Shown piece after piece: positions 1-8,940 of a stretch of DNA of 64,000 nucleotides. This DNA comes from Williamsia muralis NBRC 105860. GTDB taxonomy: Bacteria; Actinomycetota; Actinomycetes; Mycobacteriales; Mycobacteriaceae. The stretch spans positions 620,001 to 684,000 of the forward strand of contig NZ_BDAP01000002.1 in the NCBI RefSeq assembly GCF_001598915.1, in the 5' to 3' direction. Within the stretch, counting starts at the first letter, position 1. Each line of letters opens with the position of its first letter. The notes beneath the pieces are model-generated. The model saw only the letters and a list, made by a program, of their open reading frames with translations, searched no databases and was not told the DNA's origin. A program made the position numbers and the translations under genes.

Positions 1-28
1 AAACAGGAACACGTTCTAATCTAGAGCG

Positions 29-880
29 GTGGACGTGACATATGAAGAGAGCAAAAGGGAACTGCAGACGGACCAAGGGGTACTGCGGTACCACGAAGCG
101 GGGTCGGGTCCGCCGCTGATCCTGCTGCACGGTTCGGGACCGGGTGTCACCGGCTGGCGCAACTACCGCGGCAACATCGGCGTCTTCGCCGAGACCCATC
201 ACTGCTACGTGCTCGAGTTTCCGGGCTTCGGGGTCAGCGACGCGGTCAAAGGGCACCCCGTGCTCACCGCCGGATCGTCGGTCATCCGGTTCATGGATGC
301 TCTCGGTATCGAATCAGCGCCGGTGATCGGCAACTCCATGGGTGGTGTGGTCGGGGTCAACCTGGCCATCAAGAAGCCCGAGCGGGTCAGCAAGCTCGTG
401 ACGATCGGGGGCGTCGGCCCTAACGTCTTCAGCTCCAGCCCCAGCGAAGGATTGCGGTTGTTGCAGGAGTTCACCGACGGGCCTGACCGGGACAAGCTGG
501 TGCGGTGGCTGACCGCCATGGTCTACGACCCCGCGCTCATCACCGAAGAGCTCATCGAGGAGCGATGGGAAGCGGCGATCAACCCGGACGCACAGGAGAC
601 CGCGCAGATGATGTACGGCTCAGCAGCTTTCGCCATGCAGCAACAGTTCATGGCCGCATCGGACACGCCGCCCTACTGGTCGATGATGCACAAGGTGTCC
701 TGCCCCACCCTGCTCACCTGGGGTCGCGACGATCGCGTGAGTCCTCCGGACATGTCGATGGTGCCCATGCGGCTGATCCCGGACGCCGAACTGCACATCT
801 TCCCGAACTGCGGCCACTGGGTGATGATCGAGGCGAAGAAAGCCTTCGAGGGAGCGGTACTCGACTTCCTGGGTCGGTGA
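29..880 (+). CDS. alpha/beta hydrolase, meta-cleavage-product (C-C bond) hydrolase type
   Basis: A 283-residue alpha/beta-fold hydrolase. An oxyanion-hole motif HGSGPG lies near residue 34, the nucleophile elbow GNSMGG puts the serine at about 103, and the acid (WGRDDRVSP, about 235) and base (CGHW, His about 263) complete the triad. The HGSGPG...GW.NY..NI...F spacing and PGFG.SD are typical of BphD/HsaD-like hydrolases that cleave ring-fission products of aromatics or steroids, so hydrolysis of a 2-hydroxy-6-oxo-dienoate-type substrate is likely. The substrate cannot be read from sequence. The start is a GTG at the very left edge; a second in-frame GTG lies two codons later. No dioxygenase partner is visible to its right, so any pathway partners must lie upstream of the window. 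Confidence 0.8.
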   Translation: MDVTYEESKRELQTDQGVLRYHEAGSGPPLILLHGSGPGVTGWRNYRGNIGVFAETHHCYVLEFPGFGVSDAVKGHPVLTAGSSVIRFMDALGIESAPVIGNSMGGVVGVNLAIKKPERVSKLVTIGGVGPNVFSSSPSEGLRLLQEFTDGPDRDKLVRWLTAMVYDPALITEELIEERWEAAINPDAQETAQMMYGSAAFAMQQQFMAASDTPPYWSMMHKVSCPTLLTWGRDDRVSPPDMSMVPMRLIPDAELHIFPNCGHWVMIEAKKAFEGAVLDFLGR

Positions 881-913
881 GTCGAGTCGCCGGAACCGGT
901 CGCCGCTGTTGGG

Positions 914-1621
914 TCAGTGGGCGTCGGGTCCGGCGCTGACAACCTGAAGGGCGATCTCCGCGAGCTTGACGTTGGCATCCTGTGACAGTCGTGCCAGCAG
1001 GCGGAAGGCCTCGTCGGGGTCGAGTCCGTACCGTTCCATGATCATGCCCTTGGCCTGGCCGATGATGTCGCGGTTGGTGAGAGCGGCTCGGATCTGGTCA
1101 CGTTCGCGGACGGCCGAGAACGCGATCGCGGCGTGTGCGGCGAACAGTGAACCAATCGACACCGACTCGTCGTCGAACGCATTCGGCGTAGAACTGTGCA
1201 GATTGAGGGCGCCGAAGTTTTCGTTCTCGATGTAGAGGCAGAAGCAGATCATCGACTTGATGCCGAGCTCGTTGGCGCCGGCGGCGAACGCGGGCCAGCG
1301 GGAGTCGGTCGCCATGTCGTCGATGCGCACGGTTTCCTCGCTGAGGGCCGAGCGAATGCAGGGACCTTCTCCGAGTTCCTGCTGCAACTCGTCCGACTTG
1401 CCTGCGAGGTCACCGATCATCACGGGCGTCTGGACCTGGCCTTTGCCCGTCACGAGCGTGACGCTGGCGTACTCCGCGCCGGGAACCGACTCAACGGCCG
1501 ACTTTGAGATAGCATGCAAAATGGACTCGGTGTCTTTACTCTCCGACCGCAAAAGCCGCGCCACGTCGGCCATCTGAGCCGACAGGGCGGTGGACGGTGG
1601 GTAGATCTGCTGTGACTCCAT
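914..1621 (-). CDS. GAF-ANTAR signalling protein (RNA-binding antiterminator type)
   Basis: 235 residues. Residues about 28-170 form a GAF sensor domain (LGEGPC, DSRWPAF and GIKSMICFCLY are typical GAF features). Residues about 175-232 form an ANTAR domain (IGQAKGMIMERYGLDPDEAF...), a three-helix RNA-binding module that in characterised proteins binds a double-hairpin target and prevents transcription termination. ATG start with GAGG a few bases upstream. It is divergent from the L,D-transpeptidase gene. A second ANTAR protein with a PAS sensor lies 3.3 kb away. The signal sensed and the RNA target are unknown. Confidence 0.88.
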   Translation of the reverse strand: MESQQIYPPSTALSAQMADVARLLRSESKDTESILHAISKSAVESVPGAEYASVTLVTGKGQVQTPVMIGDLAGKSDELQQELGEGPCIRSALSEETVRIDDMATDSRWPAFAAGANELGIKSMICFCLYIENENFGALNLHSSTPNAFDDESVSIGSLFAAHAAIAFSAVRERDQIRAALTNRDIIGQAKGMIMERYGLDPDEAFRLLARLSQDANVKLAEIALQVVSAGPDAH

Positions 1622-1862
1622 GTGACCTCATCCTCGCAATGCCGTTTCCCGACGACAGGGAAAGCCTACTTTCCTATGTCAAATTGCCGCGTCTCGACTG
1701 ACGTGATCATACTGCCCCGCAAATAGCTGCGACGTGGGAATACTTGGCGAGATGACGATGTGAACGGCGACTCTCACAACCGGTCTCGGCCGTTGAACAA
1801 AGGACACGCTGTCGAGTATGTTGGGCGTTCTGGCGCGCGGGGGGATCGACCGAAGGAATTAC
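1622..1862. promoter_or_regulatory. divergent promoter region, GAF-ANTAR / L,D-transpeptidase
   Basis: No gene. On the plus strand TTGAAC (1793-1798) and TATGTT (1817-1822), 18 bp apart, make a plausible sigma-A-like promoter. It would place the transcript start near 1829 and supports the transpeptidase ATG at 1863. On the minus strand TTGACA (1677-1682) sits beside a 6-bp inverted repeat GGAAAG-CCTA-CTTTCC (1659-1674) upstream of the GAF-ANTAR gene. These are pattern matches only. Confidence 0.35.
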
Positions 1863-2777
1863 ATGCAGATCAACGGAACCAACCGTCGCGGCCTCGGTCG
1901 ACTGACGGTCGCCGTGGCGGGGGCTGCTCTGTGTGTGGGCATCTCTGTGTCCCCCACGGCAGCCGACCCCCTGTGGCCCGGTGGCCCCGAGGTTCCGGGC
2001 GTTTCCACGCCCTCGGCCCCCAGCACCACCCCGAGCACCTCGCCGAGCGAAGACCGCCCACTCGGCCGGGCCAACTTCTCCACACCGTCCCTCGATCCCG
2101 CTGACGGTGAGACCGTCGGCGTGGCGCAGCCCGTGGTGATCAGGTTCCAGAACGCCATCGACGACAAGAAGACCGCCGAGAAGGCCATCCGCGTCACCAC
2201 CAGTCCGGAAGTGAAGGGCCACCTCTACTGGGTGGGCCACAAAGAGGTTCGGTGGAAGCCCGAGGGATTCTGGCCCGCCGGCACCGACGTGACTGTCGAA
2301 GCCGGTAGTGCCACATCGAATTTCACGATCGGCGAGTCATGGGTGGCCACTGCCGACGACAACACCCACACCATCACCGTGGCAGTCGACGGTGACGTGG
2401 TGCGCACGATTCCGATGTCGATGGGGTCGAACGACAACCCCACCCCCAACGGGGTCTACACCGTGGGGGAACGATTCGCCGACATGTACATGGACTCCTC
2501 GACCTACGGGGTGCCGGTTGATTCGCCCGACGGCTACCGCACCTACGTCGAGTACGCGACGCGTATCTCCAACAGCGGCATCTTCGTGCATGCTGCGCCC
2601 TGGTCGGTGGGACAGCAAGGCAACACGAACGTTTCGCACGGCTGCCTCAACGTGAGCACCGAGGACGGCCGCTGGTTCTTCGAGAACGCACCCAAGGGCG
2701 CACCCGTCATCGTGCAGAACACCATCGGCGGAACCGTCGACCCCACCGACGGCCTCACCGACTTCACCACGCCGTAG
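1863..2777 (+). CDS. L,D-transpeptidase (YkuD), secreted
   Basis: 304 residues from ATG 1863, chosen because AAGGAA lies a few bases upstream and a signal peptide starts right after it; an upstream in-frame ATG would overlap the putative -10 box. Sec signal peptide (residues about 10-33, ending near TAADP), a Pro/Ser/Thr-rich linker, an Ig-like domain (about 75-160) and a YkuD catalytic domain. The catalytic signature is complete: IFVH (His about 243) and SHGCLN (Cys about 261). The family makes 3-3 cross-links in peptidoglycan, the target of carbapenems. The cysteine follows a non-lipobox signal, so the protein looks soluble or cell-wall associated. It most resembles actinobacterial Ldt proteins; which M. 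tuberculosis paralogue is orthologous (Rv0192 by position?) is uncertain. Confidence 0.92.
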   Translation: MQINGTNRRGLGRLTVAVAGAALCVGISVSPTAADPLWPGGPEVPGVSTPSAPSTTPSTSPSEDRPLGRANFSTPSLDPADGETVGVAQPVVIRFQNAIDDKKTAEKAIRVTTSPEVKGHLYWVGHKEVRWKPEGFWPAGTDVTVEAGSATSNFTIGESWVATADDNTHTITVAVDGDVVRTIPMSMGSNDNPTPNGVYTVGERFADMYMDSSTYGVPVDSPDGYRTYVEYATRISNSGIFVHAAPWSVGQQGNTNVSHGCLNVSTEDGRWFFENAPKGAPVIVQNTIGGTVDPTDGLTDFTTP

Positions 2778-2779
2778 AC

Positions 2780-2846
2780 CCCGATCTTGGTGGGTTCGGG
2801 CGAGTGAACCCGCAGGTCGCGCTCACCGGAACCCACCAAAATCGGG
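2780..2846. terminator. palindromic bidirectional terminator / REP-like element
   Basis: Between two convergent stop codons. An 18-nt arm (2780-2797) is repeated inverted at 2829-2846 with a single wobble position. The 31-nt loop can itself pair (GAGTG with CGCTC, ACC with GGT), so the whole segment folds into one long branched hairpin. There is no clear U-tract. It probably terminates both transcripts. The arm shares the 12-mer CGATCTTGGTGG with the reverse strand of the repeat array near 9.3 and 9.6 kb. Confidence 0.6.
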
Positions 2847-2856
2847 ACGGCTGGGG

Positions 2857-4866
2857 TCACCAGATGCGGACGCGGTCCCCGTCGTCGAGATACAGGGCGT
2901 CGTCGGGGCTGACATCGAAGGCCTCGTAGAAGGCGTCGATGTTGCTGATCACCCCGTTGCAGCGGAACTCCGGCGGTGAATGCGGGTCGATCGACAACCG
3001 GCGGATGGCCTCGGCGTCACGGGTTTTGGTGCGCCAGACCTGAGCCCACCCGTAGAACACCCGCTGCAGACCGGTCAGTCCGTCGATCACCGGGGCCGGC
3101 TTGCCGTCCAACGCGATCTGGTACGCCACCAACGAGATCGACAGCCCACCGAGGTCGCCGATGTTCTCGCCGATGGTGAACTCGCCGTTGACCTTGTACT
3201 TCTCGTCGAGGCCCTTGGGGGTGAAGTTGCCGTACTGGTCGATGAGTTTGCGTGTGCGGGTACCGAACTCGGCACGATCGTCGTCGGTCCACCAGTCGAC
3301 CAGGTTGCCGTCGCCGTCGTACTTGGCACCTTGATCGTCGAACCCGTGCCCGATCTCGTGACCGATGACCGCGCCGATGCCGCCGTAGTTCGCCGCATCG
3401 TCGGCCTCGGGATCGAAGAACGGCGGTTGCAGGATGGCCGCGGGGAAGACGATCTCGTTCATGCCGGGGTTGTAGTAGGCGTTGACCGTTTGCGGGGTCA
3501 TGAACCACTCGTCGTGGTCCACCGGGCTGCCGATCTTCGCGAACTCCCGGTCTTCTTCGTAAGCGCTTGCGCGAGCGATGTTGCCGAACAGGTCGTCCCG
3601 TTCGATGCGTAGCGACGAGTAGTCGCGCCAGGTCGCCGGATAACCGATCTTCGGGGTGAACTTCTCGAGCTTGACCAGTGCCTTCTCGCGGGTCTGCGGG
3701 CTCATCCAGTCGAGGTCGCTGATGTTGCGCCTATAGGCCTTGACGAGGTTGTCGATCAAGACGTCCATCCGGGCCTTGGCCTCGGGCGGGAAGTGCTTGG
3801 CCACATACAGTTTCCCGACGGCGAAGCCCAGGCACTGCTCCACCAGCCCGACCCCGCGCTTCCAGCGGTCGCGGATCACCTCCGAACCGGTGAGGGTCTT
3901 GCCGTAGAAGGCGAAGTTCTCGGCGACGAACTCGTCGGACAGGTACGGCGATGCCGAATGCAACAGACGCCACTGCGCCCATGTCTTCCACTCGTCGAGG
4001 TCGCGGTCGGCCCACAACGCTGCCACACCTTCGACGAAAGTCGGCTGCCCGACCACCACTTCGCCGAACGTGGTCGCAGGTTCGGTGTGCAGCCCCGAGA
4101 TCCAGGAGTCGACGTCGAAGCCTGCTGCCTGGTCGGTCAATTCGGCAAAAGAGCGCAGGTTGTAGGACAGGTCGGCGTCGCGGCGGCGAACCACGTCCCA
4201 GTGCTGCGCGGCGATGGCCGTCTCCAGATCCACAACCGTTGCCGCACGCGCTGCCGCGTCGTCGAAGCCGGCGAGTGCAAACATCTTCTCCACGTGTGCG
4301 CGGTAGGCGGCCACGGTCTCGGCGTGGTTGTCCTCGCGGTAATAGGACTCGTCGGGCAGACCGATCCCTGACTGCGTGATGTGGATCAAGTATCGGTCGG
4401 ACTGCTTGGCGTCGGTGTCGACGTAATACCCGAAGAGCCCGCCGATGCCACGGCGTTGCTGTGCACCGACGAGGCGGGCCAGCTCGGTGCGGTCCGCGGC
4501 AGCGGCCAGATCGTCGAGGTCGCCGCGAATCGGCGAGATGCCCACTTCGTTGATGCGGGACTCGTCCATGAAACTCGCGAAGAGGTCGCCGATCTTCTGG
4601 GCGTCGCTCCCCGGGGCCGGGTCGTTCTCCGCGCATTCGGTGATCAGGTCGCGGACGTTCTCTTCGGCGCGGTCGCGGAGCACATGGAACGCGCCGTCGA
4701 CGGGACGATCGTCGGGGATGATGTGCTCGCGCAACCATGCCCCGTTGACGTGCTCGAACAGGTCATCCTGCGGACGCACCGATTCATCGACCCAGCTGAG
4801 GTCGATCCCGGACCTGGGGTCCGACGCGTCGGCGGTGATGGAAGGGGTATCGGTGGAAGAAGTCAC
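2857..4866 (-). CDS. zmp1: M13 family zinc metallopeptidase (Zmp1/PepO-like)
   Basis: 669 residues, the usual size for bacterial neprilysin-like peptidases. The zinc site HEIGH lies near residue 502, the third-ligand motif ENIGDLGG near 567, NAYYNP (substrate-binding Asn-Ala-Tyr/Phe) near 460 and a C-terminal CNGVISN...F segment. No signal peptide or transmembrane anchor is visible, as in mycobacterial Zmp1 (Rv0198c), whose chromosomal position matches the synteny seen further right. Zmp1 in M. tuberculosis is linked to suppression of inflammasome activation; in an environmental species a peptide-processing role is more likely. GTG start with AGGATGG upstream. Symbol assigned by family and position. 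Confidence 0.9.
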   Translation of the reverse strand: MTSSTDTPSITADASDPRSGIDLSWVDESVRPQDDLFEHVNGAWLREHIIPDDRPVDGAFHVLRDRAEENVRDLITECAENDPAPGSDAQKIGDLFASFMDESRINEVGISPIRGDLDDLAAAADRTELARLVGAQQRRGIGGLFGYYVDTDAKQSDRYLIHITQSGIGLPDESYYREDNHAETVAAYRAHVEKMFALAGFDDAAARAATVVDLETAIAAQHWDVVRRRDADLSYNLRSFAELTDQAAGFDVDSWISGLHTEPATTFGEVVVGQPTFVEGVAALWADRDLDEWKTWAQWRLLHSASPYLSDEFVAENFAFYGKTLTGSEVIRDRWKRGVGLVEQCLGFAVGKLYVAKHFPPEAKARMDVLIDNLVKAYRRNISDLDWMSPQTREKALVKLEKFTPKIGYPATWRDYSSLRIERDDLFGNIARASAYEEDREFAKIGSPVDHDEWFMTPQTVNAYYNPGMNEIVFPAAILQPPFFDPEADDAANYGGIGAVIGHEIGHGFDDQGAKYDGDGNLVDWWTDDDRAEFGTRTRKLIDQYGNFTPKGLDEKYKVNGEFTIGENIGDLGGLSISLVAYQIALDGKPAPVIDGLTGLQRVFYGWAQVWRTKTRDAEAIRRLSIDPHSPPEFRCNGVISNIDAFYEAFDVSPDDALYLDDGDRVRIW

Positions 4867-4897
4867 CAGACCATCCTGGCACTAGAGCCAGTTTTCG

Positions 4898-5572
4898 TCA
4901 GCCGACGGCCGGTTCGGCGTTCTGATGGGCATTGAGCAACAGGTGGTCGAAGCTCTGGCGAGCCGCATCGTCGATGGTCACCGCGCCGGAGGCGGCAGCG
5001 ACGATGTTCTGGGCCAGGGTCCGCAGTTTTGTGTTCGTCTGCTGTGAGCGCCAAGTCAGGACGTCGAAAGCCCGGTCGGCCGGGATGCCGTAGACCAGCA
5101 TCAACATGCCCTTCGCCTGCTCGATCACGGCCCGCGATGCTGCGAAGTTCTTGACCGCCGCGTCCATCGTCTCTTTGAGCTCGCTGTCGTGGCCGTCGGA
5201 GAGGTCGACGTAGAAGCCCTCGGTGCCGGTCACAGCGCCCGACTCGTCCAGCATCTGGTCGCCGATGACCAGCACGTGCCGAACCCGGCCGCCGCGGTCG
5301 ATGATGCGGTGACGGCTGCTGAAGGGCCGTCCGTCCCGGACCAGGCCATCGATGGCCTGGGCGACCCGCTCGCGGTCGTCGGGATGTTTGTGGTCGAGCA
5401 GGAACTGCGTGGTGGGATTCACCTCGCCGGGACGGTACCCGTGAATTGCGGCGACCTCATCGGACCACTCCCAACGCCGTTCCCTCGCGTAGAAGCGGAA
5501 ACTACCCACCGTGTGTGGGGTGCCACCCAGGACGTGCTCGATGGACTGGCCATCGGTGGGGTTGTTTTCCAT
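4898..5572 (-). CDS. PAS-ANTAR signalling protein
   Basis: 224 residues. An N-terminal PAS domain of the PAS_3 type (residues about 20-130: WEWSDEVAAIHGYRPGEV, HPDDRERV, GFYVDLS) is followed by a helical linker and an ANTAR domain (about 140-205: IEQAKGMLMLVYGIPADRAFDVLTWRSQ). The architecture fits a ligand- or redox-sensing RNA-binding antiterminator. ATG start with an excellent GAGGAG seven bases upstream. It lies 31 bp upstream, in transcription order, of the M13 peptidase gene on the same strand, so the two may be cotranscribed. Target RNAs are unknown. Confidence 0.88.
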   Translation of the reverse strand: MENNPTDGQSIEHVLGGTPHTVGSFRFYARERRWEWSDEVAAIHGYRPGEVNPTTQFLLDHKHPDDRERVAQAIDGLVRDGRPFSSRHRIIDRGGRVRHVLVIGDQMLDESGAVTGTEGFYVDLSDGHDSELKETMDAAVKNFAASRAVIEQAKGMLMLVYGIPADRAFDVLTWRSQQTNTKLRTLAQNIVAAASGAVTIDDAARQSFDHLLLNAHQNAEPAVG

Positions 5573-6115
5573 GTAGAAGCTCCTCGGCCAACGTGCGGAC
5601 AGAGTTGTAGAACCGTCGCGCTGTGGTGCAGGTTGGCGGCTAACTGAGGCCCACTATCTGGAGCTAAAGATTTTTTAGCATGAAGATGCGATCCATCGCC
5701 ACACGCCCCGCGGACGAGTCGCAATGGCGGACGCACCCCCGCTCACCGCCTGTGATGACGTGTCTGGACGAGTTGAGAGCCTGCGTCGGCCGATGTCGGG
5801 CCTACTACATGCCCGCCAGGGCGTAAAGAGTTGCGAGCGGGCGAACTGTATCTCGTCCTGCCCGATGTCGGCGGGGCTACTGTGACGCAGTGTTCACGAC
5901 GACCCTGGTGCGACGGCTTGCGGTGGATCTGTGCCGCGTCGGCGCCCAGAGCTGTTGTCGATAGCCATGTTCGAGCGCGGTTGCGGCTTGTCGGCCGACG
6001 CCTGATCGCGTTCTCCCGTCCCTCTTGATCGATCCTTCCGGCGCGGTCCTCGGCCGCCTCGAGGATCGATCGTCTCCCGCTCGATACGAGCCTCCATGTC
6101 ACCAGGGGTTTTGCA
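5573..6115. promoter_or_regulatory. 543-bp gene-free leader/intergenic region upstream of the taurine ABC operon
   Basis: No convincing gene: short frames on both strands lack ribosome sites and family resemblance. An exact 10-bp inverted repeat (GATCGATCCT at 6027-6036, AGGATCGATC at 6062-6071) with a GC-rich 25-nt spacer lies just before the tauC-like start and could be an operator or a leader hairpin. The remainder probably holds the divergent promoters of the PAS-ANTAR gene and the transporter. Confidence 0.4.
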
Positions 6116-6991
6116 GTGTCAGTAGTGCCAGCCATCTCCGAACCGACCGATCAGGACGGCGACCGGGCCATCACTCCGGCATCGTCGCCCCGTGGGCGGC
6201 GCAGCGCGAAGGTGTTGTCGCGCATCGGCTTGCCGGTTCTGTCGCTGATCATCTTCATCGCGCTGTGGCAGCTCGTGGTGAGCCTGAAGATCTGGAACGA
6301 GACCCTCGTTCCGGCCCCGAGTGCGGTATGGGACGCCTTCGTCCAGACCTCGACGACCAACGACGGGGTGCGGGGCTACGCCGGCAAATACCTGTACGAG
6401 CACCTCCTGATCAGCCTCGAACGAATCGCATACGGCACCGTGATCGGCATCGCCGTCGGTATCGCCTTCGGCTTGCTGATGGGTACGTTCGGCAAGGTCC
6501 GCGCGGTCTTCGAACCGTGGATCACGTTCCTGCGCACCCTGCCGCCGCTGGCCTACTTCTCCCTGCTCATCATCTGGCTGGGCATCAACGAAGAACCCAA
6601 GATCACCTTGCTGGCCATCGCTGCGTTCCCTCCCGTGGCCGTCGCCACCACATCCGCGGTGCTGGCAGCACCGCAAAGTCTCACCGAGGCAGCAAAAGCG
6701 CTGGGCGGCAGCAAGTTCGACGTGATAAAGGATGTGGTGGTGCCGTCGGCACTGCCGGAGACCTTCACCGGGATCCGCCTTGCGGTCGGCGTCGCCTACT
6801 CATCGTTGGTCGCGGCCGAGTTGGTCAACGGTCTGCCGGGCATCGGCGGGATGGTGCGAGATGCCGCCAACTACAACAACACTCCGGTGGTGCTGGTGGG
6901 CATCGTCGCCATCGGTACCTCGGGGCTGATCATCGACGGTCTGCTGCAACTCATCGAACGCAAGACCGTGCCCTGGCGTGGTCGCGCCTGA
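6116..6991 (+). CDS. tauC: taurine/sulfonate ABC transporter permease (TauC-like)
   Basis: 291 residues, polytopic inner-membrane protein of the BPD_transp_1 family. A first TM segment (LPVLSLIIFIALWQLVV) is followed by the permease core, with the EAA-loop region EAAKALGGSKFDVIKDVVVPSALP that docks on the ATPase near residues 185-207. Only 58 nt separate it from the next gene, whose binding protein matches TauA, so it is read as the taurine permease. GTG start; a second GTG three codons later is possible. Gene order here is permease, binding protein, ATPase, unlike E. coli tauABCD. Confidence 0.85.
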   Translation: MSVVPAISEPTDQDGDRAITPASSPRGRRSAKVLSRIGLPVLSLIIFIALWQLVVSLKIWNETLVPAPSAVWDAFVQTSTTNDGVRGYAGKYLYEHLLISLERIAYGTVIGIAVGIAFGLLMGTFGKVRAVFEPWITFLRTLPPLAYFSLLIIWLGINEEPKITLLAIAAFPPVAVATTSAVLAAPQSLTEAAKALGGSKFDVIKDVVVPSALPETFTGIRLAVGVAYSSLVAAELVNGLPGIGGMVRDAANYNNTPVVLVGIVAIGTSGLIIDGLLQLIERKTVPWRGRA

Positions 6992-7049
6992 CGCACGCCA
7001 CCCGAACTCCATACAGCAAGTCCCACAGAGAGAAAGAACCCGAACGAAC

Positions 7050-8105
7050 ATGAGTGATACAGCCCTGCCCGGACGCCTGCGTCGACGATGGACAACCGTG
7101 GTCGCCGCGCTCGCGGCCCTGACCCTGACGCTCGGCCTCGCCGCCTGCTCCGACGACAGCGACAGCGGCAAGACCATCACCATCGGGTATCAGGCATTCC
7201 CCAGCGGCGACCTCATCGTCAAGAACCAGAAGTGGCTCGAGCAAGCGCTGCCCGACCACACCATCAAATGGACGAAGTTCGAGTCCGGAGCCACCATCAA
7301 CCAGGCGTTCATCGGCAACTCGATCGACATCGGCGCAATCGGGTCGAGCCCGGTGGCCCGCGGACTGTCCGGCGCCTCACCCATCGGCTACAAGGTTGCG
7401 TTCGTCCTGGATGTCGCCGGTGACAACGAGGCGCTGGTCGCCCGGAACGGCACGAACATCAACAGCGTCGCCGATCTGCGTGGCAAGACCATCGGAACCG
7501 CGCTCGCGTCCACAGCTCACTACAGTCTGCTGGTCGCCCTCGAGCAGGCCGGTCTCAAAGCGAGCGACGTCAAGATCGTCGACCTGCAGCCCCAGGCGAT
7601 CCTGGCGGCATGGGAACGCGGCGACATCGACGCCGCCTACACCTGGCTGCCGACGCTCGACGAGCTGCGCAAGACCGGCAAAGATCTGGTCACCAGCCGG
7701 GCCATCGGTGAATCAGGCAATCCCACACTGGATCTCGGCGTGGTGTCGAACAAGTTGATCGAGAGCGACCCGGAAGCGGTCAACGCATGGCGCAAGGTGC
7801 AGGCCCGCGCTCTCGAGCTCATCAAGTCCGATCCCGCCGCAGCGGCCGGGTTCATCGCACCCGAACTGGGGATCAGCGCGGATGAGGCACTCGGTCAGTT
7901 GAAGCAGGGTGTGTACCTGACCCCGGAATCGATCGCGTCGCCGCAGTGGCTCGGCACCCCGGGGGCCGTCGGCAACCTCGCCAACAACCTGCTCAGTGCC
8001 GCAGAGTTCCTGGTGGAGCAGAAGCAGATCGACAAGGCGCCCACCCTCGAGCAACTGCAGCAGGCGATCTACGTCGAAGGTTTGCCCGGTGCCTTCGCAC
8101 AGTGA
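7050..8105 (+). CDS. tauA: taurine ABC transporter substrate-binding lipoprotein (TauA-like)
   Basis: 351 residues from ATG 7050, chosen because the signal peptide begins there. The lipobox LAAC puts the acylated cysteine near residue 33. The mature part matches E. coli TauA strikingly as I recall it: KFESGATI, GSSPVA, STAHYSLL.AL, DLQPQAILAAWERGDIDAAY and NPTLD all have close counterparts. The protein therefore probably delivers taurine or a similar alkanesulfonate as a sulfur source. No TauD dioxygenase or SsuD monooxygenase gene is visible in the window, so desulfonation must be encoded elsewhere. Confidence 0.9.
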   Translation: MSDTALPGRLRRRWTTVVAALAALTLTLGLAACSDDSDSGKTITIGYQAFPSGDLIVKNQKWLEQALPDHTIKWTKFESGATINQAFIGNSIDIGAIGSSPVARGLSGASPIGYKVAFVLDVAGDNEALVARNGTNINSVADLRGKTIGTALASTAHYSLLVALEQAGLKASDVKIVDLQPQAILAAWERGDIDAAYTWLPTLDELRKTGKDLVTSRAIGESGNPTLDLGVVSNKLIESDPEAVNAWRKVQARALELIKSDPAAAAGFIAPELGISADEALGQLKQGVYLTPESIASPQWLGTPGAVGNLANNLLSAAEFLVEQKQIDKAPTLEQLQQAIYVEGLPGAFAQ

Positions 8106-8883
8106 CGCCTCGACGTCGGGTGCGATCCGGCTCGACAACGTCTCGCACCGCTACGGCAAGGGTTCGGACACCGTCACCGCGGTCGGTCCGGTCTCCCTCG
8201 ATGTACCGGCCGGGGAGTTCCTCGTCCTGGTCGGGGCGTCGGGGTGTGGAAAGAGCACCCTTCTGCGGCTGATCGCGGGATTCGAGCGGCCCACCGAAGG
8301 TCGCGTCGACGTGCTCGGCCGCCCACCCATCCCGGGTGACTCGGCGGGCGTCGTGTTCCAGCAACCGCGCCTCTTTCCCTGGCGAACCGTCGGTGGCAAC
8401 ATCGACCTGGCGCTGAGATACGCCGGTGTCGCCAAATCCGACCGGCCGGGCCGACGGGATCAACTATTGGAACGGGTCGGACTGGAGGGCACCGCCGATC
8501 GGCGGATCTGGGAGATCTCGGGCGGACAGCAACAGCGGGTGGCCATCGCCCGCGCACTGGCCGCCGAGAACCCGTTGTTCCTGCTCGACGAGCCATTTGC
8601 CGCGCTCGACGCGCTCACGCGGGAGCGGTTGCAAGAAGACGTGCGTGCGGTGAGCACCGAAACCGGCCGTACCTCGGTGTTCGTCACCCACAGTGCAGAG
8701 GAAGCCGTGTTCCTCGGATCCCGGATCGTGGTGTTGACCAGGCGTCCCGGCCGGATAGCACTCGACATCGAGGTCGACCTACCGCGAGGTGACGTCGATG
8801 CCGAGGCACTCCGGAGTTCGTCCGAGTACAACGCATTGCGGTCGGAGGTCAGTCACGCGGTGAAGGCGGCGGCGGCTGTGTAG
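8089..8883 (+). CDS. tauB: taurine/sulfonate ABC transporter ATPase (TauB-like)
   Basis: 264 residues from GTG 8089, which overlaps the end of the binding-protein gene by 17 nt and has GAAGG eight bases upstream; longer readings add non-homologous residues. Walker [10 protein letters not shown]-loop [12 protein letters not shown], signature ISGGQQQRV, Walker [13 protein letters not shown] and the H-loop FVTHSAEEA are all present, so it should be an active NBD. The [11 protein letters not shown]-loop is typical of the nitrate/sulfonate/taurine subfamily. Last gene of the tauCAB-like operon; the repeat array begins two bases after its stop. Confidence 0.9.
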   Translation: MPSHSDASTSGAIRLDNVSHRYGKGSDTVTAVGPVSLDVPAGEFLVLVGASGCGKSTLLRLIAGFERPTEGRVDVLGRPPIPGDSAGVVFQQPRLFPWRTVGGNIDLALRYAGVAKSDRPGRRDQLLERVGLEGTADRRIWEISGGQQQRVAIARALAAENPLFLLDEPFAALDALTRERLQEDVRAVSTETGRTSVFVTHSAEEAVFLGSRIVVLTRRPGRIALDIEVDLPRGDVDAEALRSSSEYNALRSEVSHAVKAAAAV

Positions 8884-8940
8884 TTTGGCTCGCTTCGCTC
8901 GGGGCGGAGCCGGGCGGTGAGCATTCGGGGAATTGTCTTG

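Noticed and set aside
5831-6028. 65-residue open frame upstream of the taurine operon
   Set aside because: No ribosome site, no recognisable motif, high Arg/Val/Ala content expected from random high-GC DNA.
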